Assembly (NCBI GenBank): GCA_017430325.1
Contig: JAFRNE010000028.1
Coordinates: 62,001-126,000, forward strand
DNA from: Eubacterium sp.
GTDB taxonomy: Bacteria > Bacillota > Clostridia > Lachnospirales > Lachnospiraceae
DNA length: 64,000 bases
Direction of reading: 5' to 3'
The position numbers were made by a program, and so were the translations under genes. Below the pieces are notes generated by a model, which did no database searches, was not told where the DNA came from, and saw nothing but the letters and a program-made list of their open reading frames with translations. This document shows, in pieces, positions 8,470-15,245 of this stretch (the stretch's first letter is position 1; each line of letters starts with the position of its first letter).

Positions 8470-9999
8470 ATGACAGTAATTATAATCTCTACAATCATAT
8501 ATGTTACTGTATTATTGTTGGTAGGAATACTCGGCTTCAGGAAGGTTCATACCCTGAATGAGTTCTGCATCGGCGCAAGGATATCAACTCCGGCTGAGGT
8601 GGGACTTTCAGGACAGCTTTCGGAGCTGGGTTATTTTATATTTGTCATGATACCTTCGGGTGTTTATCTTTCGGGAGTCGGCAAGGCCTGGATGATGATA
8701 GGACTTTTTATCGGAACTATGCTCATATGGTATCTGATGTCCTATCGCCTGATGAGATATTCCCTGAAATACAAAAATGTTTATTCGCTTCCCGATTATT
8801 TTGGAAGAAGATTCGGAAGAGGCGATTTTCTGCCGGTAAATACAGCTGCTTTCAGCATTGTATTTGACCTTATAATTGCTGCTGCATTGGTTAAGCTTTT
8901 GGCTGTATTTGTGGCTGATATCACAGGCTTGAGCGAGAGTCTTCTTACGGCTGTTATTGTTGTGGCTGTAATGGGCTTTATCATCCTTTCGGGCTATAAG
9001 GGATCGGTGCGGATGGATAAGATCAATGCATGTATAGTGATAGCTGCACTTGTTGCCCTTCCTGTTGTCATCATGTTCCTTTTCAAGGCGGATGAGCTTA
9101 TCGTTGCAATCATGAACAGCCGTGTTTCCGGTGGTGTAAGCAGATATCTCAATGCCTTCAGGATTGGAGGTAAGATGATCAGTGCTGTGGAGATAGTTAA
9201 TCAGCTTTCATGGGGACTTGTGATCATGGGACTTCCTGGACTGATGATAAGATTTATGTCCATTGGCAAGGCGAGAACAGCTAAGCATGGTGGAAGATAT
9301 GCTATACTTTTCACGCTTCTTGCACTTTTCTTTACGGTTGTATCGGGAGTATTATACAGAGCGTTTTTATATCCTATGGTACTGAAGAATATGAATAACC
9401 AGTTCTTCCTGTCGAAAGCAGTGACAAAGCTGCTTCATATGGAATGGGGTTATAAGATAGCAGGTGGAGTTATTTATGCGGGACTGCTTGCGGTATTTGT
9501 TTCTATGCTGATAAATGCGATCCACAATGCCTGCGTTGTAACCTACTGCTCAATTATGAGACCGAGAGTATTAAGAAAATTCAGGATCAAGAAAAATATA
9601 CTGGCGCTCAGGATAACGGCGGTGGTGCTTTCGGGCGTGGTATTCGGATTATCCTTTATAAATATCGACCCGCTTATAATGATAGAGTCGTCTATAATTG
9701 TGGTAAGTGCGGCATTCGGCCCATGTACCATGTTATCGTTATACTTTAGGAGAATGAATAAATACGGAGCATCGGCAGGTATGATTACCGGTGCAGTGAC
9801 TGCGTTTTTGTGGAGATTCGGTGCATTCTTTAAAAGTGGAGGAGAGCTTACGGATATGGAAGAGTTTACAGGCATCAGCCCGATCCTTCCGGCTTTCATC
9901 CTTTCAACTCTCGTAATCCTGATCGTAAGTGCCCTTACGCCGGATGTTACAGAGGAAATAAAAAAAGACCATGATGATGTAAAAAACAGAATAATGTAA
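8470..9999 (+). CDS. Sodium/solute symporter (SSS) family transporter
   Basis: 509-aa integral membrane protein with about 13 hydrophobic segments spread evenly along it, starting at residues 2-22. The pattern matches the sodium:solute symporter family: FCIGAR near residue 35, GQLSELGYFIFVMIPSGVY, YSLPDYFGRRFG at ~98, and a central GLPGLMIRFMSIGKAR. It resembles the proline/pantothenate-type branch, but the substrate cannot be read from the sequence. The RBS is weak. It is a single gene between the prkC operon and the repeat region and ends in a strong terminator. Confidence 0.85.
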   Translation: MTVIIISTIIYVTVLLLVGILGFRKVHTLNEFCIGARISTPAEVGLSGQLSELGYFIFVMIPSGVYLSGVGKAWMMIGLFIGTMLIWYLMSYRLMRYSLKYKNVYSLPDYFGRRFGRGDFLPVNTAAFSIVFDLIIAAALVKLLAVFVADITGLSESLLTAVIVVAVMGFIILSGYKGSVRMDKINACIVIAALVALPVVIMFLFKADELIVAIMNSRVSGGVSRYLNAFRIGGKMISAVEIVNQLSWGLVIMGLPGLMIRFMSIGKARTAKHGGRYAILFTLLALFFTVVSGVLYRAFLYPMVLKNMNNQFFLSKAVTKLLHMEWGYKIAGGVIYAGLLAVFVSMLINAIHNACVVTYCSIMRPRVLRKFRIKKNILALRITAVVLSGVVFGLSFINIDPLIMIESSIIVVSAAFGPCTMLSLYFRRMNKYGASAGMITGAVTAFLWRFGAFFKSGGELTDMEEFTGISPILPAFILSTLVILIVSALTPDVTEEIKKDHDDVKNRIM

Positions 10000-10126
10000 G
10001 GTGTTTTCGTACTTTTTACAAAATATTTTTCTTATATTCACACTTTGTTCATATTTCGGGTTTATATTTAAATCATAGTTTTTTTCATGATTCTCTCACA
10101 AAATCCAAGATAATATGTATTTCGCG

Positions 10127-10159
10127 AACCGTTCTGTCAAACCGGCAGAACGGTTTTTT
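10127..10159 (+). terminator. Rho-independent terminator of the symporter gene
   Basis: AACCGTTCTG and CAGAACGGTT make a perfect 10-bp stem around a 9-nt loop, followed by TTTT. It lies 128 nt after the symporter stop. Bases 10130-10147 are also the left arm of a larger inverted repeat, so this terminator is built into the palindromic element that follows. Confidence 0.8.
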
Positions 10160-10322
10160 CATGCCCAGAAGCATATACATGCGAAGCATGTGTGCTCCGG
10201 GTAAGCCGGCATCGCATGCTTGCATGCAGATGACGGTTTATCCGGAGTGCATACATGTGCCGCAGGCACATGTATATGCTGCTGGGCTTAATACACCTTC
10301 ATTTTGCCGGTTTGACAGAACG
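10127..10322. repeat. Large concentric palindrome (~190 nt), MITE-like or extended hairpin element
   Basis: Outer arms 10130-10147 and 10305-10322 are a perfect 18-bp inverted repeat. Inside, 10163-10219 pairs imperfectly with 10222-10287: GCCCAG/CTGGGC at the ends, GCATATACATG/CATGTATATGC next, then CTCCGG/CCGGAG and GCATGC/GCATGC at the centre. Each half also holds a local hairpin (ACATGC-GAA-GCATGT and ACATGTGCC-GCA-GGCACATGT). All arms share a centre near 10225. No protein frame in it looks real. It could be a miniature inverted-repeat element or a structured RNA. Seen directly; the nature is inferred. Confidence 0.7.
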
Positions 10323-10335
10323 AGTGAACCCACCA

Positions 10336-10372
10336 ACAGCAGGCATAACTCCATCGGAGTTATGCCTGCTGT
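10336..10372. repeat. Perfect 17-bp hairpin
   Basis: ACAGCAGGCATAACTCC and its exact complement are separated by the 3-nt loop ATC. Flanking GAGTG (10322-10326) and CACTC (10373-10377) can extend the stem across a bulge. There is no T-run, so it is not a standard terminator. It stands between the large palindrome and the toxin-like module and may belong to the same element. Confidence 0.7.
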
Positions 10373-10444
10373 CACTCATGCCTGTTGTCCCTCATTTCTT
10401 ATCCGCGCAACACTTTGTAGCGCTACAAATCAACACCCTCCGCG

Positions 10445-10480
10445 ATTTGCTTTTGCACAATTTTTTATGATAATATATCC
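10445..10480 (+). promoter_or_regulatory. Candidate promoter of the toxin-like transcript
   Basis: TTGCTT followed after an 18-nt spacer by TAATAT, the latter preceded by TGA (extended -10). A GATAAT read with a 16-nt spacer is the alternative. A transcript from here would start near 10485, carry a ~115-nt structured leader (hairpins ACGGTA/TACCGT and CGTATG/CATACG) and end at the terminator at 10747-10787, giving roughly 300 nt. Confidence 0.45.
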
Positions 10481-10514
10481 CCACGGTAATGAGCTGTTAA
10501 TACAATTCATACCG

Positions 10515-10552
10515 TAGGGCGTTATTCGTAGCGGATAGCGGTTCGCCTTTTG
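10515..10552 (+). repeat. Left flanking inverted repeat / terminator-like hairpin
   Basis: Contains ATAGCGGTTCGCCTT (10536-10550), the exact reverse complement of 10803-10817, with looser similarity over ~32 bp. It also folds by itself (GGGCG...CGCC followed by TTTT), so it might cause premature termination in the leader of the toxin-like mRNA. Confidence 0.55.
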
Positions 10553-10601
10553 ACGTATGATCACACATACGGGCTTCCTTCTGTTCGGGAGGTGATTGTC
10601 C

Positions 10602-10652
10602 ATGAGGGAAAGTACTGAAGAAAGGTTAAGTAATTTGTTTGGAAACGATTAA
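10602..10652 (+). CDS. 16-codon leader ORF ahead of the toxin-like ORF
   Basis: ATG at 10602 is preceded by GGGAGGTGAT with a 5-nt spacer, the best ribosome binding site in the neighbourhood, yet the frame stops after 16 codons (ending LFGND). The stop lies 7 nt before the ATG at 10660 of the hydrophobic ORF in another frame, and the two frames overlap if the TTG at 10639 is used. This is the arrangement expected for translational coupling, as mok drives hok. It may serve only to bring ribosomes to the toxin start. Seen: ORF and RBS. Inferred: coupling. Confidence 0.5.
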   Translation: MRESTEERLSNLFGND

Positions 10653-10659
10653 TATTGTG

Positions 10660-10776
10660 ATGACCGTGATAAGCACTATTATTACGGTGATAGACATTGT
10701 TCTTACGATCATAGCTATCCTTCACAATAAAAAAGATACAGACAGCAAAAGAAGCAACCGCACAAGCCAAGAGTAG
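10660..10776 (+). CDS. Small hydrophobic peptide, candidate type I toxin (holin-like/TxpA-like)
   Basis: 38 codons from the ATG, or 45 from the TTG at 10639. One continuous hydrophobic helix (VISTIITVIDIVLTIIAIL) is followed by a polar, charged tail (HNKKDTDSKRSNRTSQE). This build is that of the membrane peptides of type I toxin-antitoxin loci such as TxpA, BsrG, Fst and the so-called holin-like toxins. Its own RBS is poor, but a 16-codon leader ORF with a near-consensus RBS ends just before it. The terminator stem begins inside its last codons, and an antisense promoter faces it from downstream. There is no close neighbour it could serve. Alternative: a small membrane regulatory peptide. Function is inferred from architecture only. 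Confidence 0.6.
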   Translation: MTVISTIITVIDIVLTIIAILHNKKDTDSKRSNRTSQE

Positions 10777-10787
10777 TTGCTTCTTTT
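10747..10787. terminator. Bidirectional terminator shared by toxin-like mRNA and antisense RNA
   Basis: AAAAGAAGCAAC and GTTGCTTCTTTT form a perfect 12-bp stem with a 17-nt loop. The stem ends in a T-run on either strand, so it can stop transcripts from both sides. The left arm lies in the last codons of the toxin-like ORF, so sense and antisense RNAs overlap tail to tail. Confidence 0.75.
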
Positions 10788-10801
10788 AACGTAACTATTT
10801 A

Positions 10802-10834
10802 CAAGGCGAACCGCTATTCGGATAGCGCCTTTTT
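10802..10834 (+). terminator. Second terminator and right flanking inverted repeat
   Basis: AAGGC...GCCTT with an inner GCTAT-TCGG-ATAGC stem and a 5-nt bulge, ending in TTTTT. Bases 10803-10817 exactly complement 10536-10550 at the left of the module. A read-through mRNA could therefore fold its 3' end back on its 5' leader. Confidence 0.6.
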
Positions 10835-10842
10835 GTATTTTC

Positions 10843-10870
10843 ACTATAACATATTCAGAAATAAAGTCAA
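10843..10870 (-). promoter_or_regulatory. Minus-strand promoter for the antisense RNA
   Basis: On the minus strand TTGACT (10870-10865), a 16-nt spacer and TATAGT (10848-10843), preceded by TGT so that an extended -10 is also present. It points left into the toxin-like gene, and nothing else lies in that direction before the terminator. One of the best consensus promoters in the window. Confidence 0.65.
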
Positions 10871-10910
10871 CAAGATAGCAAAAAGTTTAGTAGAACAAAA
10901 CAATTCATTG

Positions 10911-10919
10911 TGTTATAAT
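10911..10919 (+). promoter_or_regulatory. Extended -10 promoter of the bactofilin gene
   Basis: TGTTATAAT is a perfect extended -10 (TG-N-TATAAT), at 10911-10919. The -35 region 17 nt upstream (TAGAAC) is poor. It gives a short leader of ~35 nt with CCAGGAGG before the ATG at 10960. The in-frame ATG at 10918 lies inside this -10 box and cannot be the start. Confidence 0.55.
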
Positions 10920-10959
10920 GTCATGGTACATTACGTGGACCATCCAGGAGGAAAAGCAG

Positions 10960-12288
10960 ATGGGCTTTATAAAGAATTTCAAAAGAGATTTTGCCCAGGC
11001 AGTTAATGAGATAATGCCTGAGGGAGAACCTGAAGCAGAAAAGAAAGAAAAAAAGAAAAAGAAGAAAAAAGATGAAGAATATTTTCAGGCGGATGCATAT
11101 GTAACTCAGCCGGAGATGCCGCAGGGCACGTTCTATCCGGAACAGCAGAATGCATACTATCCTGATCAGAATACATATCCTGCACCGGAGGCTGATTATG
11201 CAGCACAGCAGGCAGAGGTATATGCGGCTCAGCCGGAGCAGGAGACCGTTGATCAGTCTGTGATAAATGATGAACAGGTGATTAAGGAAGCTGTTTCAGA
11301 ATCGATACTTCGAGGTGAAGCAGAAGAAGCTATGGAGAAGATCAGACAGCGTTCTGAAGAAGAAAGTGCCATAACTGATGAGGAGCTTGATTCATATAAT
11401 TCCGAAACGGCTGTAAATGTAGAATATTCTGTAGAGGTTGTAAACGGAGAACCAAGTACAGATTATTATGCTGAGAGTACTGATCAGACTCAGAATGTTG
11501 ACGAAGCGGCTCAGACCGAAACTGCAGACAGTCTGGTGGAGGAAGTGACAGAGAACCCTACTGAAGAGGCGGTTCAGGAAGAGGCAGTGACTGAAACAGA
11601 AGAAGCTTCAGAAGAGTCTGAAAAAGAACCTGAAAGTGAAAAACCTGAAGACAGTGAGATAAGTAATAACGATGATCAGGAAAGCGAGGATATTAAAGTG
11701 GCTGAGATCGATACAGAACAGATAAATACAACTGAGGTTACAGACAGCCTGACAGCTGATACAACATATATAACCGCAGGCACGATAATCAAGGGGGATA
11801 TTGAGACAGATGGCTCTATTGATATCATCGGTACGGTTAAAGGTAATGTTACCTGTGCCGGAAAGCTTATTGTCGGCGGTACTATTGAAGGTGATGTTCA
11901 TGCCGGAGAGATCTATGCAGGACAGGCAAGGATCACAGGTGAGATACTTTCTGACGGTGCTATAACCGTTGGAAGCGGCACCGTTATCGAAGGAAATGTA
12001 ACAGCATCCTCAGCAGCTATCGCAGGAGCGGTCAAGGGTGATATCGATGTTAACGGACCTGTTATGATCGATTCATCAGCAATCGTTGTCGGTAATGTCA
12101 AGACCATGTCGGTTCAGGTAAATACAGGAGCTGTTATCAAGGGATACTGCTCACAGGATTATGCACAGATCGACCTTGACAGCCTGTTCTCGTCAGGAGA
12201 TAAAAAGGAAGATAAGGAAGAGAAGAAGGAAAACACTTCAAACAATTCCAATAATTCAAATAAATCGAAAAATTCAAGATCAAAGTAA
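10960..12288 (+). CDS. Bactofilin-domain protein with long acidic N-terminal region
   Basis: 442 aa. Residues ~269-398 are a bactofilin (polymer-forming cytoskeletal, DUF583) domain: a right-handed beta-helix of short repeats such as GTIIKGDIETDGSIDIIGTV, GNVTCAGKLIVGG and GTVIEGNVTASSAAIAGAV. Ahead of it are a basic patch (KKEKKKKKKK at ~27-37) and ~230 residues of disordered sequence rich in Glu, Gln, Pro and Tyr. A Ser/Asn/Lys-rich tail (SNNSNNSNK) ends the protein. Bactofilins polymerise into filaments or patches at the membrane and position cell-envelope machinery. The long head is unusual, most bactofilins being 120-250 aa, and may tether the polymer to the membrane or partners. Start chosen by CCAGGAGG 8 nt before the ATG. 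Confidence 0.85.
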   Translation: MGFIKNFKRDFAQAVNEIMPEGEPEAEKKEKKKKKKKDEEYFQADAYVTQPEMPQGTFYPEQQNAYYPDQNTYPAPEADYAAQQAEVYAAQPEQETVDQSVINDEQVIKEAVSESILRGEAEEAMEKIRQRSEEESAITDEELDSYNSETAVNVEYSVEVVNGEPSTDYYAESTDQTQNVDEAAQTETADSLVEEVTENPTEEAVQEEAVTETEEASEESEKEPESEKPEDSEISNNDDQESEDIKVAEIDTEQINTTEVTDSLTADTTYITAGTIIKGDIETDGSIDIIGTVKGNVTCAGKLIVGGTIEGDVHAGEIYAGQARITGEILSDGAITVGSGTVIEGNVTASSAAIAGAVKGDIDVNGPVMIDSSAIVVGNVKTMSVQVNTGAVIKGYCSQDYAQIDLDSLFSSGDKKEDKEEKKENTSNNSNNSNKSKNSRSK

Positions 12289-12311
12289 TATTTTCGGAGG
12301 TGGAAGGAAAA

Positions 12312-13016
12312 ATGAAAATGGACAGGATTATGCTCAAGCTCAGCGGTGAGGCACTTGCCGGTGACAAGAAGACAGGCTTTTCGGAGGAGACCGTTAAGGC
12401 AGTTGCAGAGCAGGTTAAGCAGGTTCATGATAAAGGGATTCAGATAGGTGTTGTTATCGGTGGTGGTAACTTCTGGAGAGGAAGAACCTCAAACGATATG
12501 GACAGAGTTAAGGCTGATCAGATAGGTATGCTTGCGACAGTTATGAACTGTATCTATACAGCAGATATCTTCAGAATGGCAGGAATGAAGTGCCATGTTA
12601 TGACACCTTTCCTGTGCGGAAGCATGACAGAGCTTTTTGATAAGGATAAGGCTGTCAGCTATCTTGAAGCAGGTGATATAGTATTTTTTGCAGGAGGAAC
12701 AGGACATCCTTACTTCTCAACAGATATGGGAATGGTCCTCTTCTCTATCCAGATAAAGGCAGACGTTATACTTGCAGCTAAGGCAGTTGACGGAGTATAT
12801 GACAGTGATCCGGATCTGAATCCGAATGCAAAGAAGATCGACAAGATGTCTATGCAGGAAATAGTAGACAAGCAGCTTAAGGTTATCGATCTTGCGGCAG
12901 CAGTGCTTGCAGCAGAGAATAAGATGCCAATGATGCTCTTCGGACTTAACAAAGAGAACAGTATCATAAAGACTGTTTCCGGAGAGTTTACAGGAACAAT
13001 AGTAACAGCAGAATAA
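12312..13016 (+). CDS. pyrH: Uridylate kinase
   Basis: Bacterial UMP kinase, phosphorylating UMP to UDP for pyrimidine nucleotide synthesis. 234 aa, hexameric amino-acid-kinase fold. Motifs: LKLSGEAL, VVIGGGNFWRGR, DQIGMLATVMN, FFAGGTGHPYFSTD and VDGVYDSDP. The frame opens at a GTG (12300), but GGAGG and GGAAGG lie before the ATG at 12312, which gives the usual N-terminus. It starts a run of housekeeping genes (pyrH-frr-uppS-cdsA-dxr-rseP-ispG-polC), a well-conserved bacterial order. Confidence 0.97.
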   Translation: MKMDRIMLKLSGEALAGDKKTGFSEETVKAVAEQVKQVHDKGIQIGVVIGGGNFWRGRTSNDMDRVKADQIGMLATVMNCIYTADIFRMAGMKCHVMTPFLCGSMTELFDKDKAVSYLEAGDIVFFAGGTGHPYFSTDMGMVLFSIQIKADVILAAKAVDGVYDSDPDLNPNAKKIDKMSMQEIVDKQLKVIDLAAAVLAAENKMPMMLFGLNKENSIIKTVSGEFTGTIVTAE

Positions 13017-13058
13017 ATTAAGTGAAAGGTGCACAAAAGTGCAGGAAGGAAAAAGACC

Positions 13059-13601
13059 ATGAAAGAATACGAAGAGAAAATGACTAAAGCTATCAACAGC
13101 CTTGCAAATGATTATTCATCAATCAGAGCAGGACGTGCAAACCCACATCTTCTTGATAAGATCAAGGTAGAATATTACGGAACACCTACACCACTTCAGC
13201 AGATCGGTAACGTAGCTGTTCCAGAAGCAAGAACACTTACTATCACACCATGGGAGAACAAGCTTATCAAGGATATCGAGAAGGCAATCCTTGCATCTGA
13301 TCTCGGTGTAACACCAAGTAATGATGGTAAGAGTGTATTCCTTAGATTCCCTGAGCTTACTGAGGAAAGAAGAAAGGAACTCTGCAAGGACATCAAGAAG
13401 AAGGGTGAGGATGCTAAGGTAGCTATCAGAAATATCCGTCGTGATGCTAATGAAGCTGTTAAGAAGCAGCAGAAGGCAGGCGAGATCTCAGAAGATCAGC
13501 AGAAGGACGAAGAGGATAAGATCCAGAAGGCAACAGATAAGTATATTGCTGATATTGACAAGATGGTTGATGAGAAGACCAAGGAGATCATGACAGTATA
13601 G
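13059..13601 (+). CDS. frr: Ribosome recycling factor
   Basis: Splits post-termination ribosomes together with EF-G. 180 aa, close to the usual 185. Typical blocks: IRAGRANPHLLDKIKVEYYG, TPLQQIGNV, EARTLTITPWE, TEERRKELCKDIKKKGEDAK and VAIRNIRRDANE. The ATG at 13059 follows AGGAAGGA by 8 nt; a longer frame from 13029 has no RBS. A TGCAC-AAAA-GTGCA hairpin (13030-13043) sits right before the RBS and could modulate translation. Codon use is that of a highly expressed gene. Confidence 0.97.
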   Translation: MKEYEEKMTKAINSLANDYSSIRAGRANPHLLDKIKVEYYGTPTPLQQIGNVAVPEARTLTITPWENKLIKDIEKAILASDLGVTPSNDGKSVFLRFPELTEERRKELCKDIKKKGEDAKVAIRNIRRDANEAVKKQQKAGEISEDQQKDEEDKIQKATDKYIADIDKMVDEKTKEIMTV

Positions 13602-13619
13602 TACTTAGGCGGTGGTTTA

Positions 13620-14348
13620 ATGGAACGTATAATAGATGGCGAGAAGCTGAATGTTCCTGAGCATATTGCAATTATTATGGACGGAAACGGCAGATGGGCA
13701 AAGAAGAGATTCATGCCTCGTAATTTCGGACATAAAGCAGGAGCAGATGCACTTGAACAGGCTCTTGTAGATGCTGATGAGCTCGGTGTCAAATATCTTA
13801 CGGTATATGCTTTTTCAACCGAAAACTGGAAGAGATCCGTAGAGGAAATTACCGGTATCATGAATCTCATCAGAAGATATCTTGAGAGCGCAATTCCAAA
13901 ATCCAATAAAAATAATGTCAGAGTAAGGATCATCGGTGACAGAACAAAGCTGGCCCCTGATATCATCAAGGCAATCCACAATCTTGAGGATGCTACCAGG
14001 ACAAATACAGGAATCCAGTTTAATCTGGCACTCAATTATGGCGGACGTGATGAGATCACCCGTGCGATGAGAGAGTTAGCCGAAGAGGTTAAAGAGGGAA
14101 AGATCAATCCGGAAGATATTACAGAGGAAATAATCAGCAGCAGACTTGATACGAGAGAGGTTCCGGATCCGGATCTGCTTATCAGGACCAGTGGGGAGGA
14201 AAGAACATCAAACTTCCTTCCATGGCAGCTTGCTTATTCGGAATTCTTTTTCACAGATACCTTATGGCCTGATTTCAACAGAAACAGCTTTATTGAAGCG
14301 ATCAGGCATTATTCAAAAAGAGACAGAAGATACGGCGGTGTAAAATAA
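13620..14348 (+). CDS. uppS: Isoprenyl transferase (undecaprenyl diphosphate synthase)
   Basis: cis-Prenyltransferase that extends farnesyl diphosphate with isopentenyl diphosphate to C55 undecaprenyl diphosphate, the lipid carrier for wall synthesis. 242 aa. Motifs: IIMDGNGRWAKKR with catalytic Asp, FSTENWKR, LNYGGRDEI, and the RTSGEERTSNFLPWQLAYSE signature near the C-terminus. GGCGGTGG precedes the ATG. Its stop overlaps the cdsA start (TAATG). Works with dxs, dxr, ispG and ispA also in this window. Confidence 0.96.
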   Translation: MERIIDGEKLNVPEHIAIIMDGNGRWAKKRFMPRNFGHKAGADALEQALVDADELGVKYLTVYAFSTENWKRSVEEITGIMNLIRRYLESAIPKSNKNNVRVRIIGDRTKLAPDIIKAIHNLEDATRTNTGIQFNLALNYGGRDEITRAMRELAEEVKEGKINPEDITEEIISSRLDTREVPDPDLLIRTSGEERTSNFLPWQLAYSEFFFTDTLWPDFNRNSFIEAIRHYSKRDRRYGGVK

Positions 14349-15148
14349 TGTTTGTAACAAGACTTATAAGCGGGATCATCCTTGTGATCCTTGCAATAGG
14401 AACACTTTATTTTGGCGGTGAGGTCACCTGCCTTGTAACACTTATGATATCTCTTGTCGGCGTATTTGAGCTGATGAGAGTATATAAGCTCCACAAAAAG
14501 CTTCCGGCTGTCATAGCATATCTTGGAACGATAGGATATTATGCACTGCTTTATTTTGAACAGGAGGAATACCTTATCCCTATGTTCATAGGATATCTTC
14601 TGGTAATGCTTGCGGTTTATGTGCTTACATATCCGACCTTCAGAGATAACGAGATAATGGCAGCATTTACATCACTGTTTTATGTCAGTGTAATGCTTTC
14701 ATACGTTTATCTCCTCAGAGAGGTAAAGCATGGCGGATACCTTGTAATACTTATCTTTGTATGCTCATGGGGCAGCGATACACTTGCGTATTGTGCAGGT
14801 CGTCTCTTCGGAAAGCATAAGATGTCTCCGAAGCTCAGCCCTAAGAAGAGTGTGGAAGGTCTTATAGGTGGAATAATCGGTGCCGGAATACTTGGTGCTG
14901 TATTTGGGATCATCTACAATGAGCATGTTAAGGCAGTTGATAATGCGTGGCTTATCTTTGGTATAATCGGAGCTGTAGGTGCGCTTCCGGCAGTTATCGG
15001 AGATCTTGCGGCATCAGCTATCAAGAGAAATAATGATATCAAGGATTACGGTAAGCTCATCCCTGGACACGGCGGAATACTTGACCGCTTCGACAGTATG
15101 ATATTTACCGCTCCTATAATTTATTATTTGGTAAAATACTTCGTATAA
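14348..15148 (+). CDS. cdsA: Phosphatidate cytidylyltransferase
   Basis: Makes CDP-diacylglycerol from phosphatidate and CTP, the branch point of phospholipid synthesis, in the cytoplasmic membrane. 266 aa with about eight membrane segments. The CdsA signature is seen at the C-terminus (GDLAASAIKRNNDIKDYGKLIPGHGGILDRFD), together with SWGSDTLAYCAGRLFGKHK and SPKKSVEGLIGG. Starts in a TAATG overlap with uppS. Confidence 0.96.
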   Translation: MFVTRLISGIILVILAIGTLYFGGEVTCLVTLMISLVGVFELMRVYKLHKKLPAVIAYLGTIGYYALLYFEQEEYLIPMFIGYLLVMLAVYVLTYPTFRDNEIMAAFTSLFYVSVMLSYVYLLREVKHGGYLVILIFVCSWGSDTLAYCAGRLFGKHKMSPKLSPKKSVEGLIGGIIGAGILGAVFGIIYNEHVKAVDNAWLIFGIIGAVGALPAVIGDLAASAIKRNNDIKDYGKLIPGHGGILDRFDSMIFTAPIIYYLVKYFV

Positions 15149-15245
15149 TGAGCTGCTGCGGCAAAGCCATATGGGACGGAAAACGCAAGTGTGATCCGGA
15201 GCGCCGGATGGCAGATAGATCGCAGCTAAAAATATGGAGAGAAAA
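15149..15245 (+). other. Structured gap between cdsA and dxr
   Basis: 97 nt with GC-rich pairing: GCTGCG (15155-15160) against CGCAGC (15221-15226), and inside it ATCCGG-AGCG-CCGGAT (15194-15209) and GGC-AAA-GCC (15160-15168). This makes a closed, branched fold just ahead of the dxr RBS. It does not match a tRNA or, by eye, a known riboswitch core. Confidence 0.4.

Larger units (their letters stand above)
10747..10836 (-). ncRNA. Candidate antisense RNA (antitoxin) of ~90 nt
   Basis: Predicted from a strong minus-strand promoter (10843-10870) and the bidirectional terminator at 10747-10787. The RNA would begin near 10836, fold a 5' hairpin (complement of 10802-10832) and pair with the 3' end of the toxin-like mRNA, the geometry of TxpA/RatA and BsrG/SR4 pairs. 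No coding frame is needed. Not demonstrated; inferred from promoter plus terminator. Confidence 0.5.

Noticed and set aside
10161..10517. 118-aa and 71-aa plus-strand ORFs over the palindrome
   Set aside because: They run through inverted repeats and hairpins, have no RBS, and show no protein-like composition; open frames caused by repeat sequence.
10918..10959. N-terminal extension of bactofilin from the ATG at 10918
   Set aside because: This ATG lies within the extended -10 box; the start at 10960 has a strong RBS.
15149..15233. tRNA-like fold between cdsA and dxr
   Set aside because: The size fits, but there is no T-loop (GTTCRA), no anticodon arm of correct geometry and no acceptor stem of 7 bp.
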